Below, one piece after another: positions 1-6,609 of a DNA stretch of 6,981 bases. The stretch covers positions 1-6,981 of the forward strand of contig CAZBAK010000066.1 in the NCBI GenBank assembly GCA_964489715.1, written 5' to 3'. The translations under genes and the position numbers were made by a program. The notes beneath the pieces are model-generated. The model had not been told where the DNA came from. It ran no database searches and worked only from the letters and a program-made list of their open reading frames with translations. Numbering within the stretch: the first letter of the stretch is position 1; each line of letters starts with the position of its first letter. The stretch is from Tissierella_A sp964489715 (lineage in GTDB: Bacteria > Bacillota > Clostridia > Tissierellales > Tissierellaceae).

Positions 1-2
1 TT

Positions 3-800
3 TCAAATATTAGAATGAGAGATGTAATAGATATAATATTTGTAGCTATTATTTTCTATAAATTATTTATGCTTATAAGAGAAACAAGAGCTGAACAGTT
101 AATAAAAGGTATAGTGTTTTTACTAGTTTTAACAAAAATTACAGAGTGGATGCAACTTTTTACAATTAATTGGATTTTAAATAATGCTATGACGCTTGGT
201 GCAATAGCAATACTAGTAGTATTTCAGCCAGAGTTAAGGCGAGGACTTGAGTACTTAGGTAGAAATAGTATGTTTAGAAAATCTTTAATTGAAATTCGAG
301 GAGAAAATATTAAAGAAGTTGTGGAAGAAATAGTAGAAGCTGTGGCATCTCTTTCAAGACAAAAAATCGGTGCTTTAATAGTTATGGAAAGACAAACTGG
401 TTTAAATGAAGTAGCAGATACAGGAACTATTATAGAAGGATATGTATCCAGTGATCTACTTATAAATATATTTATACCAAATACACCTCTTCATGATGGT
501 GCTGTTATAATCAAAGAAGATAAGATAAAAGCAGCAGCTTGTTTTTTACCATTAACGGAAAACAATGCACTAAGTAAAGACTTAGGAACAAGACATAGAG
601 CAGCACTTGGAATCTCTGAAAGATCTGATAGTATATCTATTATAGTATCAGAAGAAACAGGAGGTATTTCTACTACAGAAAATGGTAAAATATCGAGATA
701 TATAGATATACAAACCCTTAGACAAATATTATTAGATATGTACAAGCCTGAAGTAGATTCAATTAATATTTTAAATAAGTGGAGGGGTAAAAATGAATAA
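3..800 (+). CDS. cdaA: Diadenylate cyclase CdaA (5' partial)
   Basis: Membrane-anchored diadenylate cyclase, which condenses two ATP into the second messenger c-di-AMP. Seen: hydrophobic segments in the first ~75 residues, then FQPELRRGLEYLGR linking to the DAC domain. The domain carries the family's catalytic DGA (in TPLHDGAVII, about residues 161-163 counted from the ATG at 15) and RHR (in GTRHRAALGIS, about 193-195), plus IVSEETGG. All key motifs are intact. The ATG at 15 is probably internal: the frame is open to the window edge (preceded by S-N-I-R), no Shine-Dalgarno site precedes it, and CdaA proteins usually have about 10-15 more residues before this point. The stop overlaps the start of cdaR by 8 bases, the usual cdaA-cdaR pairing, in which CdaR modulates CdaA. 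The downstream glmM often found in this operon is absent here. The family assignment is very secure. Confidence 0.96.
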   Translation, partial: SNIRMRDVIDIIFVAIIFYKLFMLIRETRAEQLIKGIVFLLVLTKITEWMQLFTINWILNNAMTLGAIAILVVFQPELRRGLEYLGRNSMFRKSLIEIRGENIKEVVEEIVEAVASLSRQKIGALIVMERQTGLNEVADTGTIIEGYVSSDLLINIFIPNTPLHDGAVIIKEDKIKAAACFLPLTENNALSKDLGTRHRAALGISERSDSISIIVSEETGGISTTENGKISRYIDIQTLRQILLDMYKPEVDSINILNKWRGKNE

Positions 801-2040
801 GTTGAAAAATAACTGGACAGCTAAAATTTTTGCCCTTATTATATCAATATTCTTATGGAGTTATGTTATGAGTGAAGTTAATCCTGTTATAGATAAGACT
901 ATAAAGGATGTAAATGTTAGATTAAACAATATATCTTCATTAGATCAGCAGGGCTTAGTTTTAATGGAACCAAAGGTGGCAGATATAAATGTAACAGTAT
1001 CAGGTAAAAAATCTGATTTAGATAGGATTACTTCAGCCAATATCTTAGCTGAAGTTGATCTAGATGGATATTCAGAAGGTGAAATGAAAGTACCTGTCAA
1101 GGTAAGTTTACAAGATACACCCTATAATATCAAAATACTAGGATGGGATCCTAGAGAGATACTTTTTAAATTTGATAAGGTGATCTCTAAAGAGATAAGT
1201 GTAAATGTTGAAACAATTGGAGAAGTAAAGGAGGGCTATATACTGGAAGAAATAAATAAAAAACCAGAAAACATAAGCATAAAAGGGCCTAGAAGCTTAG
1301 TAAATAAAGTAACAGAAGGACGTGTAGTTCTGGATACTACAAATATGACTAGCTCAGCTACTATGAGTGCACCAGTTCAACTTTTAGATGATAGAGGTGA
1401 AGAAGTAGGAGGAATAGAAAAAGATCCGGGCATAGTTGATATTTCAGTAGATATATCTAGAACCAAAACATTAGATATAGAACTTGAAACCATAAACAAG
1501 CTTCCTGAGAATATAAATATAAAGGATATAAAAATTTATCCAGCTAGTGTTAAGGTTAAGGGAGAAGAAGGACTTGAAAAATTAACAAAAATTAAGACAA
1601 AAGCAATAGATATAAACGAACTTATAGGGAAAAATTCTATAGATGTGGAACTTGCATTTCCTGAAGGAATAAGTCTAGTAGATCCAAAACAAAAGATTAG
1701 CATTAGATACAGTATTGAAGAGATATTAGAGAAAGAGTTTTTATTCTCATCAAGAGAGATAAGTATAAGAAACTTAAATGAAGAATATAAAATTATAGAA
1801 GAAACTTTACCAAGAAATGTGAGAGTTATTTTAAGCGGTTCTAAATCTATATTTGACAATATAAATAAAGAAAATTTAAAAGTATATATAGATTTTAAAA
1901 ATGCTAAAATAGGATCCAATGAATTAGATGTTGAGATTGAGGAAATAAAAGGATTGCTAGTAAAGTCAATTGATCCTAACAAGACTAGTATTGAACTTGA
2001 GAAAATAGAAATTGAAGTTCCTGAAGAAGTTGAAGAATAA
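793..2040 (+). CDS. cdaR: CdaR / YbbR-domain regulator of CdaA
   Basis: Membrane-anchored extracytoplasmic protein that modulates CdaA activity (established for the family in Bacilli). The 415-residue protein starts with a short basic tail and one transmembrane segment at about residues 9-27 (TAKIFALIISIFLWSYVMS). The rest looks extracellular: beta-rich repeats of about 80-90 residues, fitting four tandem YbbR domains, and an acidic C-terminus (EVPEEVEE). Repeated signatures such as ISVNVETIGEVKEGY, followed by PENISIKGPRSLVNKV, are typical of YbbR domains. The start is set by GGAGGGG at 781-787, five bases before the ATG, inside the end of cdaA; the 8-base overlap suggests translational coupling. 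The gene ends in TAA followed at once by an in-frame TGA. No truncation or oddity is visible. Confidence 0.93.
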   Translation: MNKLKNNWTAKIFALIISIFLWSYVMSEVNPVIDKTIKDVNVRLNNISSLDQQGLVLMEPKVADINVTVSGKKSDLDRITSANILAEVDLDGYSEGEMKVPVKVSLQDTPYNIKILGWDPREILFKFDKVISKEISVNVETIGEVKEGYILEEINKKPENISIKGPRSLVNKVTEGRVVLDTTNMTSSATMSAPVQLLDDRGEEVGGIEKDPGIVDISVDISRTKTLDIELETINKLPENINIKDIKIYPASVKVKGEEGLEKLTKIKTKAIDINELIGKNSIDVELAFPEGISLVDPKQKISIRYSIEEILEKEFLFSSREISIRNLNEEYKIIEETLPRNVRVILSGSKSIFDNINKENLKVYIDFKNAKIGSNELDVEIEEIKGLLVKSIDPNKTSIELEKIEIEVPEEVEE

Positions 2041-2042
2041 TG

Positions 2043-2078
2043 ATTTTTATAGACCTAGGCAACTAGGTCTATAAAAAT
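2043..2078. terminator. Perfect 16-bp hairpin after cdaR (terminator uncertain)
   Basis: The arms at 2043-2058 and 2063-2078 are exact reverse complements around a GCAA (GNRA-type) tetraloop. The core GACCTAG/CTAGGTC is flanked by an AT-rich extension. It lies directly after the cdaR stop, where a terminator is expected. However, the T run is in the 5' arm and the A run in the 3' arm, so neither strand has a T tract after the stem. It may end or stabilise the cdaAR transcript rather than act as a textbook intrinsic terminator. Confidence 0.55.
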
Positions 2079-2155
2079 ATAAAATTGCAAACAATTTCCT
2101 GGCTTTTAAGCTATAAAATACAGATATTGGGTAATAGTTATCATGTAGACTAAAG

Positions 2156-2162
2156 GGAGGTG
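2156..2162 (+). promoter_or_regulatory. Ribosome binding site deciding the ptb start
   Basis: GGAGGTG is strongly complementary to the 16S rRNA 3' end and sits six bases before the ATG at 2169. An in-frame GTG at 2160 lies inside this site and so cannot be the start. Confidence 0.85.
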
Positions 2163-2168
2163 TTAATA

Positions 2169-3068
2169 ATGAGTAAAGACTTTGAAAGCCTAATGAAACT
2201 TGCAAAGAACAGATCTGCTAAAAGCTTAGCAGTTGCTGGAGCAGAAGATAGAAATGTTTTACTTTCTATTAAAATGGCCTTAAATGAAAATATAATAGAG
2301 CCAATACTAGTAGGAGATGAAAAAGAAATAAGAAGAATAGCAAAGGAAATAGATTTAAAATTAGAGAATATAGAAATTATCCATGAAACTGACAAAATAA
2401 AGTCCAGTAGCTTGGCTACAAAACTTGTAAGTAGTGGAAAGGCCAGTATTCTTATGAAGGGTCTAGTAGATACTGCAATAATAATGAAGCAAGTTTTAAA
2501 CAAGGATATAGGACTTAAAAAGGATAAATTGATAAGTCATATCTCCATATTTCATATGGACTCTTATCATAAAATGTTTTTTGTCACAGATGGAGCCATG
2601 AATATAGCCCCAAATCTAGAAGATAAGAAGGAGATTATAAATAATGCTCTTATATTTTTAAGAAAATTAGATATAATTGATCCCAAGATTGCAGTTTTAG
2701 CTGCTAAAGAAAAAGTATCTGATAAAATGCCAGTTACACTTGAGGCAGAAAAATTAACAGAGATGAACAAAAATAGAGAGATAAGAGGATGTATAATCCA
2801 TGGACCACTAGCATTAGATAATGCTATTAGTAAAGAAGCAGCTAAAATAAAAGGAATAGATAGTCAAGTAGCAGGAGATGCAGATCTTCTTTTAGTTCCA
2901 GATATAGAAGCAGGTAATATACTCAATAAATCTTTAAGCTTCTTAGGTGGAGCCTCTACAGCTGGTATAATACTAGGAGCCAAAGCTCCTATAATATTAA
3001 CATCTAGAGCTGATGATGAAAAAACTAAGCTTAACTCTATAGTTCTTGCTAACCTTATGATAGAGTAA
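2169..3068 (+). CDS. ptb: Phosphate acetyl/butyryltransferase family protein (Ptb-like)
   Basis: Cytoplasmic enzyme that interconverts an acyl-CoA and the acyl phosphate; butyryl or branched-chain acyl groups are the usual Ptb substrates. The 299 residues match the family's normal length. Recognisable Ptb blocks in order: LVGDEKEI (about 47-54), GKASILMKGLVDTA (90-103), ISIFHMDSYHKMFFVTDGAMNIAPNL (125-150, quoted only as a landmark region), IRGCIIHGPLALDNAIS (205-221), VAGDADLLLVPDIEAGNIL (234-252), and a C-terminal APIILTSRADDEKTKLNSI block. It is Ptb-like rather than Pta-like because of the short length and these blocks. A kinase (buk) gene normally follows ptb, but here about 200 non-coding bases and then xdh genes follow. 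No convincing promoter is visible in 2079-2155. The exact acyl substrate cannot be told from sequence. Confidence 0.88.
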   Translation: MSKDFESLMKLAKNRSAKSLAVAGAEDRNVLLSIKMALNENIIEPILVGDEKEIRRIAKEIDLKLENIEIIHETDKIKSSSLATKLVSSGKASILMKGLVDTAIIMKQVLNKDIGLKKDKLISHISIFHMDSYHKMFFVTDGAMNIAPNLEDKKEIINNALIFLRKLDIIDPKIAVLAAKEKVSDKMPVTLEAEKLTEMNKNREIRGCIIHGPLALDNAISKEAAKIKGIDSQVAGDADLLLVPDIEAGNILNKSLSFLGGASTAGIILGAKAPIILTSRADDEKTKLNSIVLANLMIE

Positions 3069-3098
3069 AATTTATTTATCTAAATATATAATGCTTTA

Positions 3099-3120
3099 AT
3101 CTTCTAAAAAACCAGAAGAT
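3099..3120. repeat. Small inverted repeat downstream of ptb
   Basis: ATCTTCT (3099-3105) and AGAAGAT (3114-3120) form a 7-bp stem around an A-rich 8-base loop, 31 bases after the ptb stop. No T tract follows, so it is at best a weak terminator. Confidence 0.35.
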
Positions 3121-3157
3121 CCAAAGCTAAAAAAGTATTGGGGATTATGAAAGCTCT

Positions 3158-3199
3158 TAATAATAGTGGAAATTTTAACTATTATTATATATAATAATA
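3158..3199. repeat. Three-armed AT-rich inverted repeat
   Basis: TAATAATAGT (3158-3167) is an exact reverse complement of ACTATTATTA (3178-3187). The second arm is also half of a perfect 20-base palindrome at 3180-3199. The middle arm can therefore pair left or right but not both. It is A/T-dominated and could arise from low complexity; it may equally be a terminator or regulator-binding region between ptb and xdhA. Confidence 0.4.
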
Positions 3200-3214
3200 T
3201 ATTAACAAGAAGAT

Positions 3215-3220
3215 TATAAT
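3215..3220 (+). promoter_or_regulatory. Possible -10 box upstream of xdhA
   Basis: A perfect TATAAT lies 55 bases before the xdhA start, but the sequence 17 bases upstream (TAATAA) is a poor -35 box. TTAACA at 3202-3207 resembles a -35 box but has only a weak -10 (TTTAAA, 18-base spacer). The xdhABC promoter probably lies in 3180-3235, but its exact position is not settled. Confidence 0.3.
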
Positions 3221-3264
3221 TAATATTTAAATTAACATTCGCCATATTTTAGTGGCAGAAGAAT

Positions 3265-3270
3265 GGAGGT
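3265..3270 (+). promoter_or_regulatory. Ribosome binding site deciding the xdhA start
   Basis: GGAGGT is placed for the ATG at 3275. An in-frame ATG at 3263 overlaps this site and has no Shine-Dalgarno of its own, so it is not the start. Confidence 0.8.
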
Positions 3271-3274
3271 AAAT

Positions 3275-5481
3275 ATGAAAAATTTTAGAGTAATAGGAAA
3301 AGATCATACTAGAATTGATGGTAAAGATAAAATAACAGGTAAACAAAAATATGTAAATGATAACTATTCACAGGATATGCTTTTTGCAGCTATAAAGACC
3401 AGTACACAGGCTCATGCAAATATTGTATCTATAGATACAGAAAAAGCAAAACTTGCCCCAGGAGTAAGAGCTGTAGTTACTGGGGAAGATGTACCCTTTG
3501 TTGTAGGACTTTATCTAGGGGACAAGTATCCAATGGCTAGAGGAAAAGTTAGACACTATGGTGAAGCAGTAGTAGCAGTGGTAGCCGATAGTGAACAGGA
3601 GGCTTTAGAAGCTTTAAAGCTTATAGATATTAAATATGAAAAACTTGATGCAGTATTGTCATTAGAGGATGCATTGAGTGAAGATAGTGTTTTAGTGCAT
3701 GAAGAACTAGGAAATTATAAACACATTACTCCTATTCATCCAGAGCCAGGTTCTAACATAGCCAATAGAACAAAGATTAGAAAGGGCGATGTGGAATTAG
3801 GATTTGAAGAAGCAGATGTAGTAATAGATGAAACATTTGAATATATGGGTGGAGACCATGTTGCAATGGAAACTAGAGCTACTATTTGTGAAATACAAAG
3901 TGATGGACAAATAGTAATATCATCAACAACTCAAGCACCTTTTGTAGTTAGAGCACTTATGAGTGAATTTTTTGATATTCCAACTGGAAAGATAACAGTC
4001 AAGGCTCCGCCAGTTGGTGGAGGATTTGGTGGTAAGGCAGGAATTCAATTAGAAGGTTTAGCGTATCTACTTTCAAAATCTGTAGGTGGAAGAAAAGTTA
4101 AAATTGTAAATACTAGAGAACAAGATTTAACAGGTTCACCAGGAAGAATTGGATTTGAAGGTAGAGTGAAAATGGCTTGTAGTAAAGATGGAAAAATAAA
4201 AGCTATGGATCTTCTCTACTTATTTGATTCTGGAGCTTATGCAGACTACTCTGTAAATATAAGNNNNNNNNNNNNNNNNNNNNNNNNNNNNNNNNNNNNN
4301 NNNNNNNNNNNNNNNNNNNNNNNNNNNNNNNNNNNNNNNNNNNNNNNNNNNNNNNNNNNNNNNCTCCAACAGGTAGTTTAATGGATAGCAACACTGGTAA
4401 TTTAATGAAGTGTATTGATCGAGCAAAAGAACTATTAAATTGGGACGAGGGTATCTATGAAAAAATAGATGAACATAGGGTTAGAGCTAAAAGTCTTACT
4501 TGTCTATGGAAGGCTCCTGCAATGCCAACAAATACAGATGCAGGTGCAATTATAACTTTTAATGAAGATGGTACAATGAATCTTCATTGCTCCATAGTGG
4601 AAATTGGACAGGCCAGTCAAACAGGTTTAATTCAAATACTAGCAGAAAAGTTTAAGACTACAACTGATAAGATTCATATTATGAAGGAAGTAAATACTAG
4701 TGTTTCTCCACATGACTGGGCAACTGCTGCAAGTAGGGCAATTTTTATGGCAGGTAATGCTGTTATTGAAGCAGCAGATGATGCTATCGATCAAATAAAA
4801 AATACAGCTAGTATGGTTTTAAGATGTACAAAAGCTGACTTAGAAGTAGCAAATGATAGGGTATTTATTGAAGACCTTCCTCATATAGGCTTAGAACTAC
4901 ATGAAGTAGTATTAGGTTATGTGTATGAAAATGGAAATGCAATTCAAGGACAGGTAATTGGAAAAGGAAGATATATTGCTAGAGGTTTAACTGATATAGA
5001 TAAGGAAACAGGAAAGGGACAACCTGCCTTAGAATGGACACTAGGAGCAGAAGGTGTGGAGGTAGAATTAGATCTTAGAGACTATAGCTATAAGATTTTA
5101 AAGGCTGCTGCTGTACTAGATGTTGGGCAAGTAATAAATCCTGCAATAGCTAGAGGCCAAATAGTAGGAGCTGTAGGTATGGGTCTAAGTTTTGCTACAA
5201 ATGAAGTCTTCCACTACAATACTAGAGGACAAGTAACAAATGATACTTTAAGAAACTTTAAAATAATGAGATATGGTGAACAACCAGAATATCTTGTAGA
5301 TTTTGTAGAGACAGCACAAAAAGATGGTCCATATGGAGCTAGAGGATTAGGTGAACAAGCTATAATAGGTATACCTGGAGCACTTAGAAACGCTCTTTCA
5401 AGAGCCCTAGGAGCTCAAGTAAAGACATTGCCATTAACTCCAGAATCTTTATGGAAAACTGAAAAGGAGGAGAATGCGTAA
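3275..5481 (+). CDS. xdhA: Xanthine dehydrogenase-family molybdopterin-binding subunit (interrupted by assembly gap)
   Basis: Large catalytic subunit of a molybdenum hydroxylase, which hydroxylates a purine or related N-heterocycle with water-derived oxygen. Before the gap: RIDGKDKITGKQKYVND opens the a/b hammerhead domain, then SSTTQAPFVVR (Q about residue 220), PPVGGGFGGKAG (248-254) and FDSGAYADYSVNI of the Mo-cofactor domain. After the gap: PTGSLMDSNTGNL, MHxxxEIGQASQTG-like NLHCSIVEIGQASQTG, LDVGQVINPAIARGQ and GPYGARGLGEQAIIG, whose Glu (codon 5353-5355) is the expected catalytic base; the residue after it is Gln rather than the commoner Pro. The 329 codons before and 371 after the gap total 700, against about 750-780 usual, so roughly 60-90 residues are missing, including the GAFRGFG region. 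The two sides lie in different frames only because the N run is a placeholder. The stop overlaps the FAD-subunit ATG by one base. True substrate (xanthine, hypoxanthine, nicotinate, other) is not resolved. Confidence 0.88.
4264..4363. other. Assembly gap (100 N) inside xdhA
   Basis: Exactly 100 Ns, the conventional filler for a gap of unknown size. The flanking xdhA segments are in different frames and lack about 60-90 expected residues, so the real gap is probably about 200-270 bases. Confidence 0.95.
5463..5471 (+). promoter_or_regulatory. Ribosome binding site of the FAD subunit
   Basis: AAGGAGGAG-like sequence within the last codons of xdhA precedes the ATG at 5481. The xdhA stop and this start share one base (TAATG), which suggests translational coupling. 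Confidence 0.75.
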
Positions 5482-5863
5482 TGATATCATATGATTTTGA
5501 ATACTATAAACCTAAAACTTATGAAGAAGCTATAGAANNNNNNNNNNNNNNNNNNNNNNNNNNNNNNNNNNNNNNNNNNNNNNNNNNNNNNNNNNNNNNN
5601 NNNNNNNNNNNNNNNNNNNNNNNNNNNNNNNNNNNNNAGTAAAGTATAGTTTTTCTGGTATATGTGCTTTTCCATTTAGAAGTATTGAAATGGAAGAAAT
5701 ATTAAATGATAAATCTATAGAGATTAAAGATAGAGCAAGTCAAGCCTTTGAGAAACTTCCATCAATGGTTTTAGACGACGTATATGCTTCAAGTGAATTT
5801 AGACAGTATTTATTTGAAAATAGTTTGATAGAGATTATGAAGGAAATGGAAGGAGTGGTTTAA
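5481..5863 (+). CDS. xdhB: Xanthine dehydrogenase-family FAD-binding subunit (interrupted by assembly gap)
   Basis: FAD subunit of the same hydroxylase, passing electrons from the 2Fe-2S clusters to the final acceptor. Only the ends are visible. The first 19 residues (MISYDFEYYKPKTYEEAIE) are the typical opening of the FAD_binding_5 domain. The last 74 residues, read in the frame starting at 5639, contain AFPFRSIEMEEIL and end with DDVYASSEFRQYLFENSLIEIM, matching the C-terminal CO dehydrogenase flavoprotein domain with its (S/A)-x-x-(Y/F)-R signature. The two ends are in different frames across the N run. Family members are usually about 270-290 residues, so some 180-200 residues, including the first FAD-binding glycine motif, are missing. 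The gene lies between the Mo and Fe-S subunits with one-base overlaps on both sides, the order of Escherichia coli xdhABC. Confidence 0.85.
5538..5637. other. Assembly gap (100 N) inside xdhB
   Basis: Exactly 100 Ns. Only 93 of about 270-290 expected residues are visible around it, so about 540-600 real bases are probably missing. Confidence 0.95.
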
Positions 5864-6345
5864 TGGAATCTTATAATGGATATTCATCAGTATATTTCAA
5901 TGTAAACGGAGAAAAAAAACGAGCAGTAGTAAGACCAGCTGATACCTTACTAAGAGTCCTAAGAGAAGAATTAGGATTAACTGGGGCAAAACCTGGTTGT
6001 GAAAATGGAGACTGTGGAGCTTGCACTGTTTTGATAGATGGTAAGCCTGTTAAATCCTGTATGATCTTAGCTGTAGAAGTAATAGATAGTGAAATCACAA
6101 CTATTGAAGGTTTAGAAGATACGCCAATCCAAGAAGCCTTTCTTGAAGATGGGGGCTTTCAATGTGGATATTGTACATCAGGATTTTTAATCAATGCCTA
6201 TGCTCTTTTAGAAGACAATATAGATGCAGATGAAGAGACAGAAGAAGACTGGTTAAAAAGTAATCTATGTAGATGTACTGGTTACGAGGGCATTAAAAAC
6301 TCCTTGGAAAAAGCAAAAAGCAAAATGAGGTTAGAAAAACAATAA
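5863..6345 (+). CDS. xdhC: Xanthine dehydrogenase-family 2Fe-2S subunit
   Basis: Small iron-sulfur subunit that relays electrons from the molybdenum site to FAD. The 160 residues match the usual size. The N-terminal plant-type ferredoxin domain has C46, C51, C54 and C66 (in KPGCENGDCGACTVL and VKSC). The C-terminal helical domain has C101, C104, C136 and C138 (FQCGYCTSG and LCRCTGYEGI). All eight cluster ligands are present. A small variation is TSG where TPG is commonest after the CGYC pair. The start is supported by AAGGAG at 5850-5855, seven bases before the ATG, and the ATG overlaps the xdhB stop by one base. It is the last gene of the operon; hairpin A at 6391-6440 follows 45 bases after the stop. 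Confidence 0.95.
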   Translation: MESYNGYSSVYFNVNGEKKRAVVRPADTLLRVLREELGLTGAKPGCENGDCGACTVLIDGKPVKSCMILAVEVIDSEITTIEGLEDTPIQEAFLEDGGFQCGYCTSGFLINAYALLEDNIDADEETEEDWLKSNLCRCTGYEGIKNSLEKAKSKMRLEKQ

Positions 6346-6356
6346 GAGGAGAAACT

Positions 6357-6385
6357 TTGATTTTTAAACTTAAATGATATATAAT
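6357..6385 (+). promoter_or_regulatory. Promoter P1 (TTGATT-N17-TATAAT)
   Basis: The -35 TTGATT (6357-6362) and perfect -10 TATAAT (6380-6385) are 17 bases apart. The predicted +1 is about 6391-6393, exactly where hairpin A begins. The same arrangement recurs 126 bases downstream. Confidence 0.7.
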
Positions 6386-6431
6386 TAACATACAGAGGTT
6401 CATTTAATAAAGATATTAGGTGAACCTTTGT
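6357..6431 (+). repeat. Promoter-hairpin repeat unit, copy A
   Basis: These 75 bases align without gaps to 6483-6557 at about 70% identity by eye. The match covers the -35, spacer, -10, +1 region and hairpin. Confidence 0.75.
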
Positions 6432-6440
6432 GATTTTTTT
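6391..6440 (+). terminator. Hairpin A with T7 tract (intrinsic terminator-like)
   Basis: The arms at 6391-6409 and 6414-6432 pair continuously for 19 bp (four G-T wobbles) around an AAGA loop, followed by A and seven Ts (6434-6440). It is 45 bases after the xdhC stop, so it fits as the terminator of xdhABC. Yet a strong promoter lies just upstream with its +1 at the hairpin base, so it may also end a very short transcript or form a 5' hairpin. Confidence 0.7.
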
Positions 6441-6466
6441 AAAATTCATCATAAAGAATTTTAAAA
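6437..6466. repeat. 11-bp perfect inverted repeat after hairpin A
   Basis: TTTTAAAATTC (6437-6447) and GAATTTTAAAA (6456-6466) are exact reverse complements around an 8-base loop. The left arm overlaps the T tract of hairpin A, so forming this stem would sequester part of that tract. Confidence 0.5.
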
Positions 6467-6482
6467 GATCGAGTAAAAATAT

Positions 6483-6511
6483 TTGATTATTAAATAAAAT
6501 TAATATATAAT
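6483..6511 (+). promoter_or_regulatory. Promoter P2 (TTGATT-N17-TATAAT)
   Basis: The -35 TTGATT (6483-6488) and -10 TATAAT (6506-6511) are 17 bases apart. The predicted +1 near 6518 coincides with the base of hairpin B. Confidence 0.7.
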
Positions 6512-6517
6512 AGATAC

Positions 6518-6557
6518 ATAGGGATTCATTTGGTAAGCATACTAGATGAATCTTTAT
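6518..6557 (+). ncRNA. Hairpin B, structured 5' leader element
   Basis: The arms at 6518-6535 and 6540-6557 pair continuously for 18 bp (wobbles included) around an AGCA tetraloop. Unlike hairpin A, no T tract follows, so transcription from P2 is expected to continue towards the gene at 6885 with this hairpin at its 5' end. No known RNA family is recognised. Confidence 0.5.
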
Positions 6558-6587
6558 AGTGCCTTAGAAAGTTAATTGATAGAATTA

Positions 6588-6607
6588 TCTATAAAAATTT
6601 TTATAGA
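6588..6607. repeat. 20-base perfect palindrome
   Basis: TCTATAAAAA followed by its exact reverse complement. It is mostly A/T and may be a regulator site or chance. Confidence 0.4.
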
Positions 6608-6609
6608 GA

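Larger units (their letters stand above)
6483..6557 (+). repeat. Promoter-hairpin repeat unit, copy B
   Basis: Second copy of the unit at 6357-6431, offset by exactly 126 bases. The bases between the copies (6432-6482) and those after copy B are not similar, so only the promoter-hairpin module is conserved. Confidence 0.75.

Noticed and set aside
15..17. ATG at 15 as the true cdaA start
   Set aside because: The frame stays open to the window edge, there is no ribosome binding site, and the protein would lack the usual extra N-terminal residues.
1536..1982. 148-residue ORF on the minus strand inside cdaR
   Set aside because: Hydrophobic, low-complexity product with no recognisable family; it is a shadow of the well-supported cdaR gene.
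2100..2112. Sigma-54 promoter before ptb
   Set aside because: A GG and a GC are present but seven bases apart rather than the required ten.
2160..2162. GTG start for ptb
   Set aside because: It lies within the Shine-Dalgarno sequence of the ATG at 2169.
2150..2770. Minus-strand ORFs within ptb
   Set aside because: They lie opposite a clear Ptb-family gene and have no family features of their own.
3263..3265. Upstream ATG for xdhA
   Set aside because: It overlaps the ribosome binding site that serves the ATG at 3275, and the residues it adds do not belong to the family.
4381..5481. A separate gene starting at 4381
   Set aside because: The frame continues upstream into the gap (P-T-G-S-L before the Met) and matches the middle of the Mo subunit; there is no ribosome binding site.
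5871..6098. Minus-strand ORF within xdhC
   Set aside because: It mirrors the cysteine-rich coding frame of xdhC and has no independent support.
6346..6378. Small TTG-started ORF after xdhC with a GAGGAG sequence
   Set aside because: Only six codons before a stop, and the TTG is part of the P1 -35 box.
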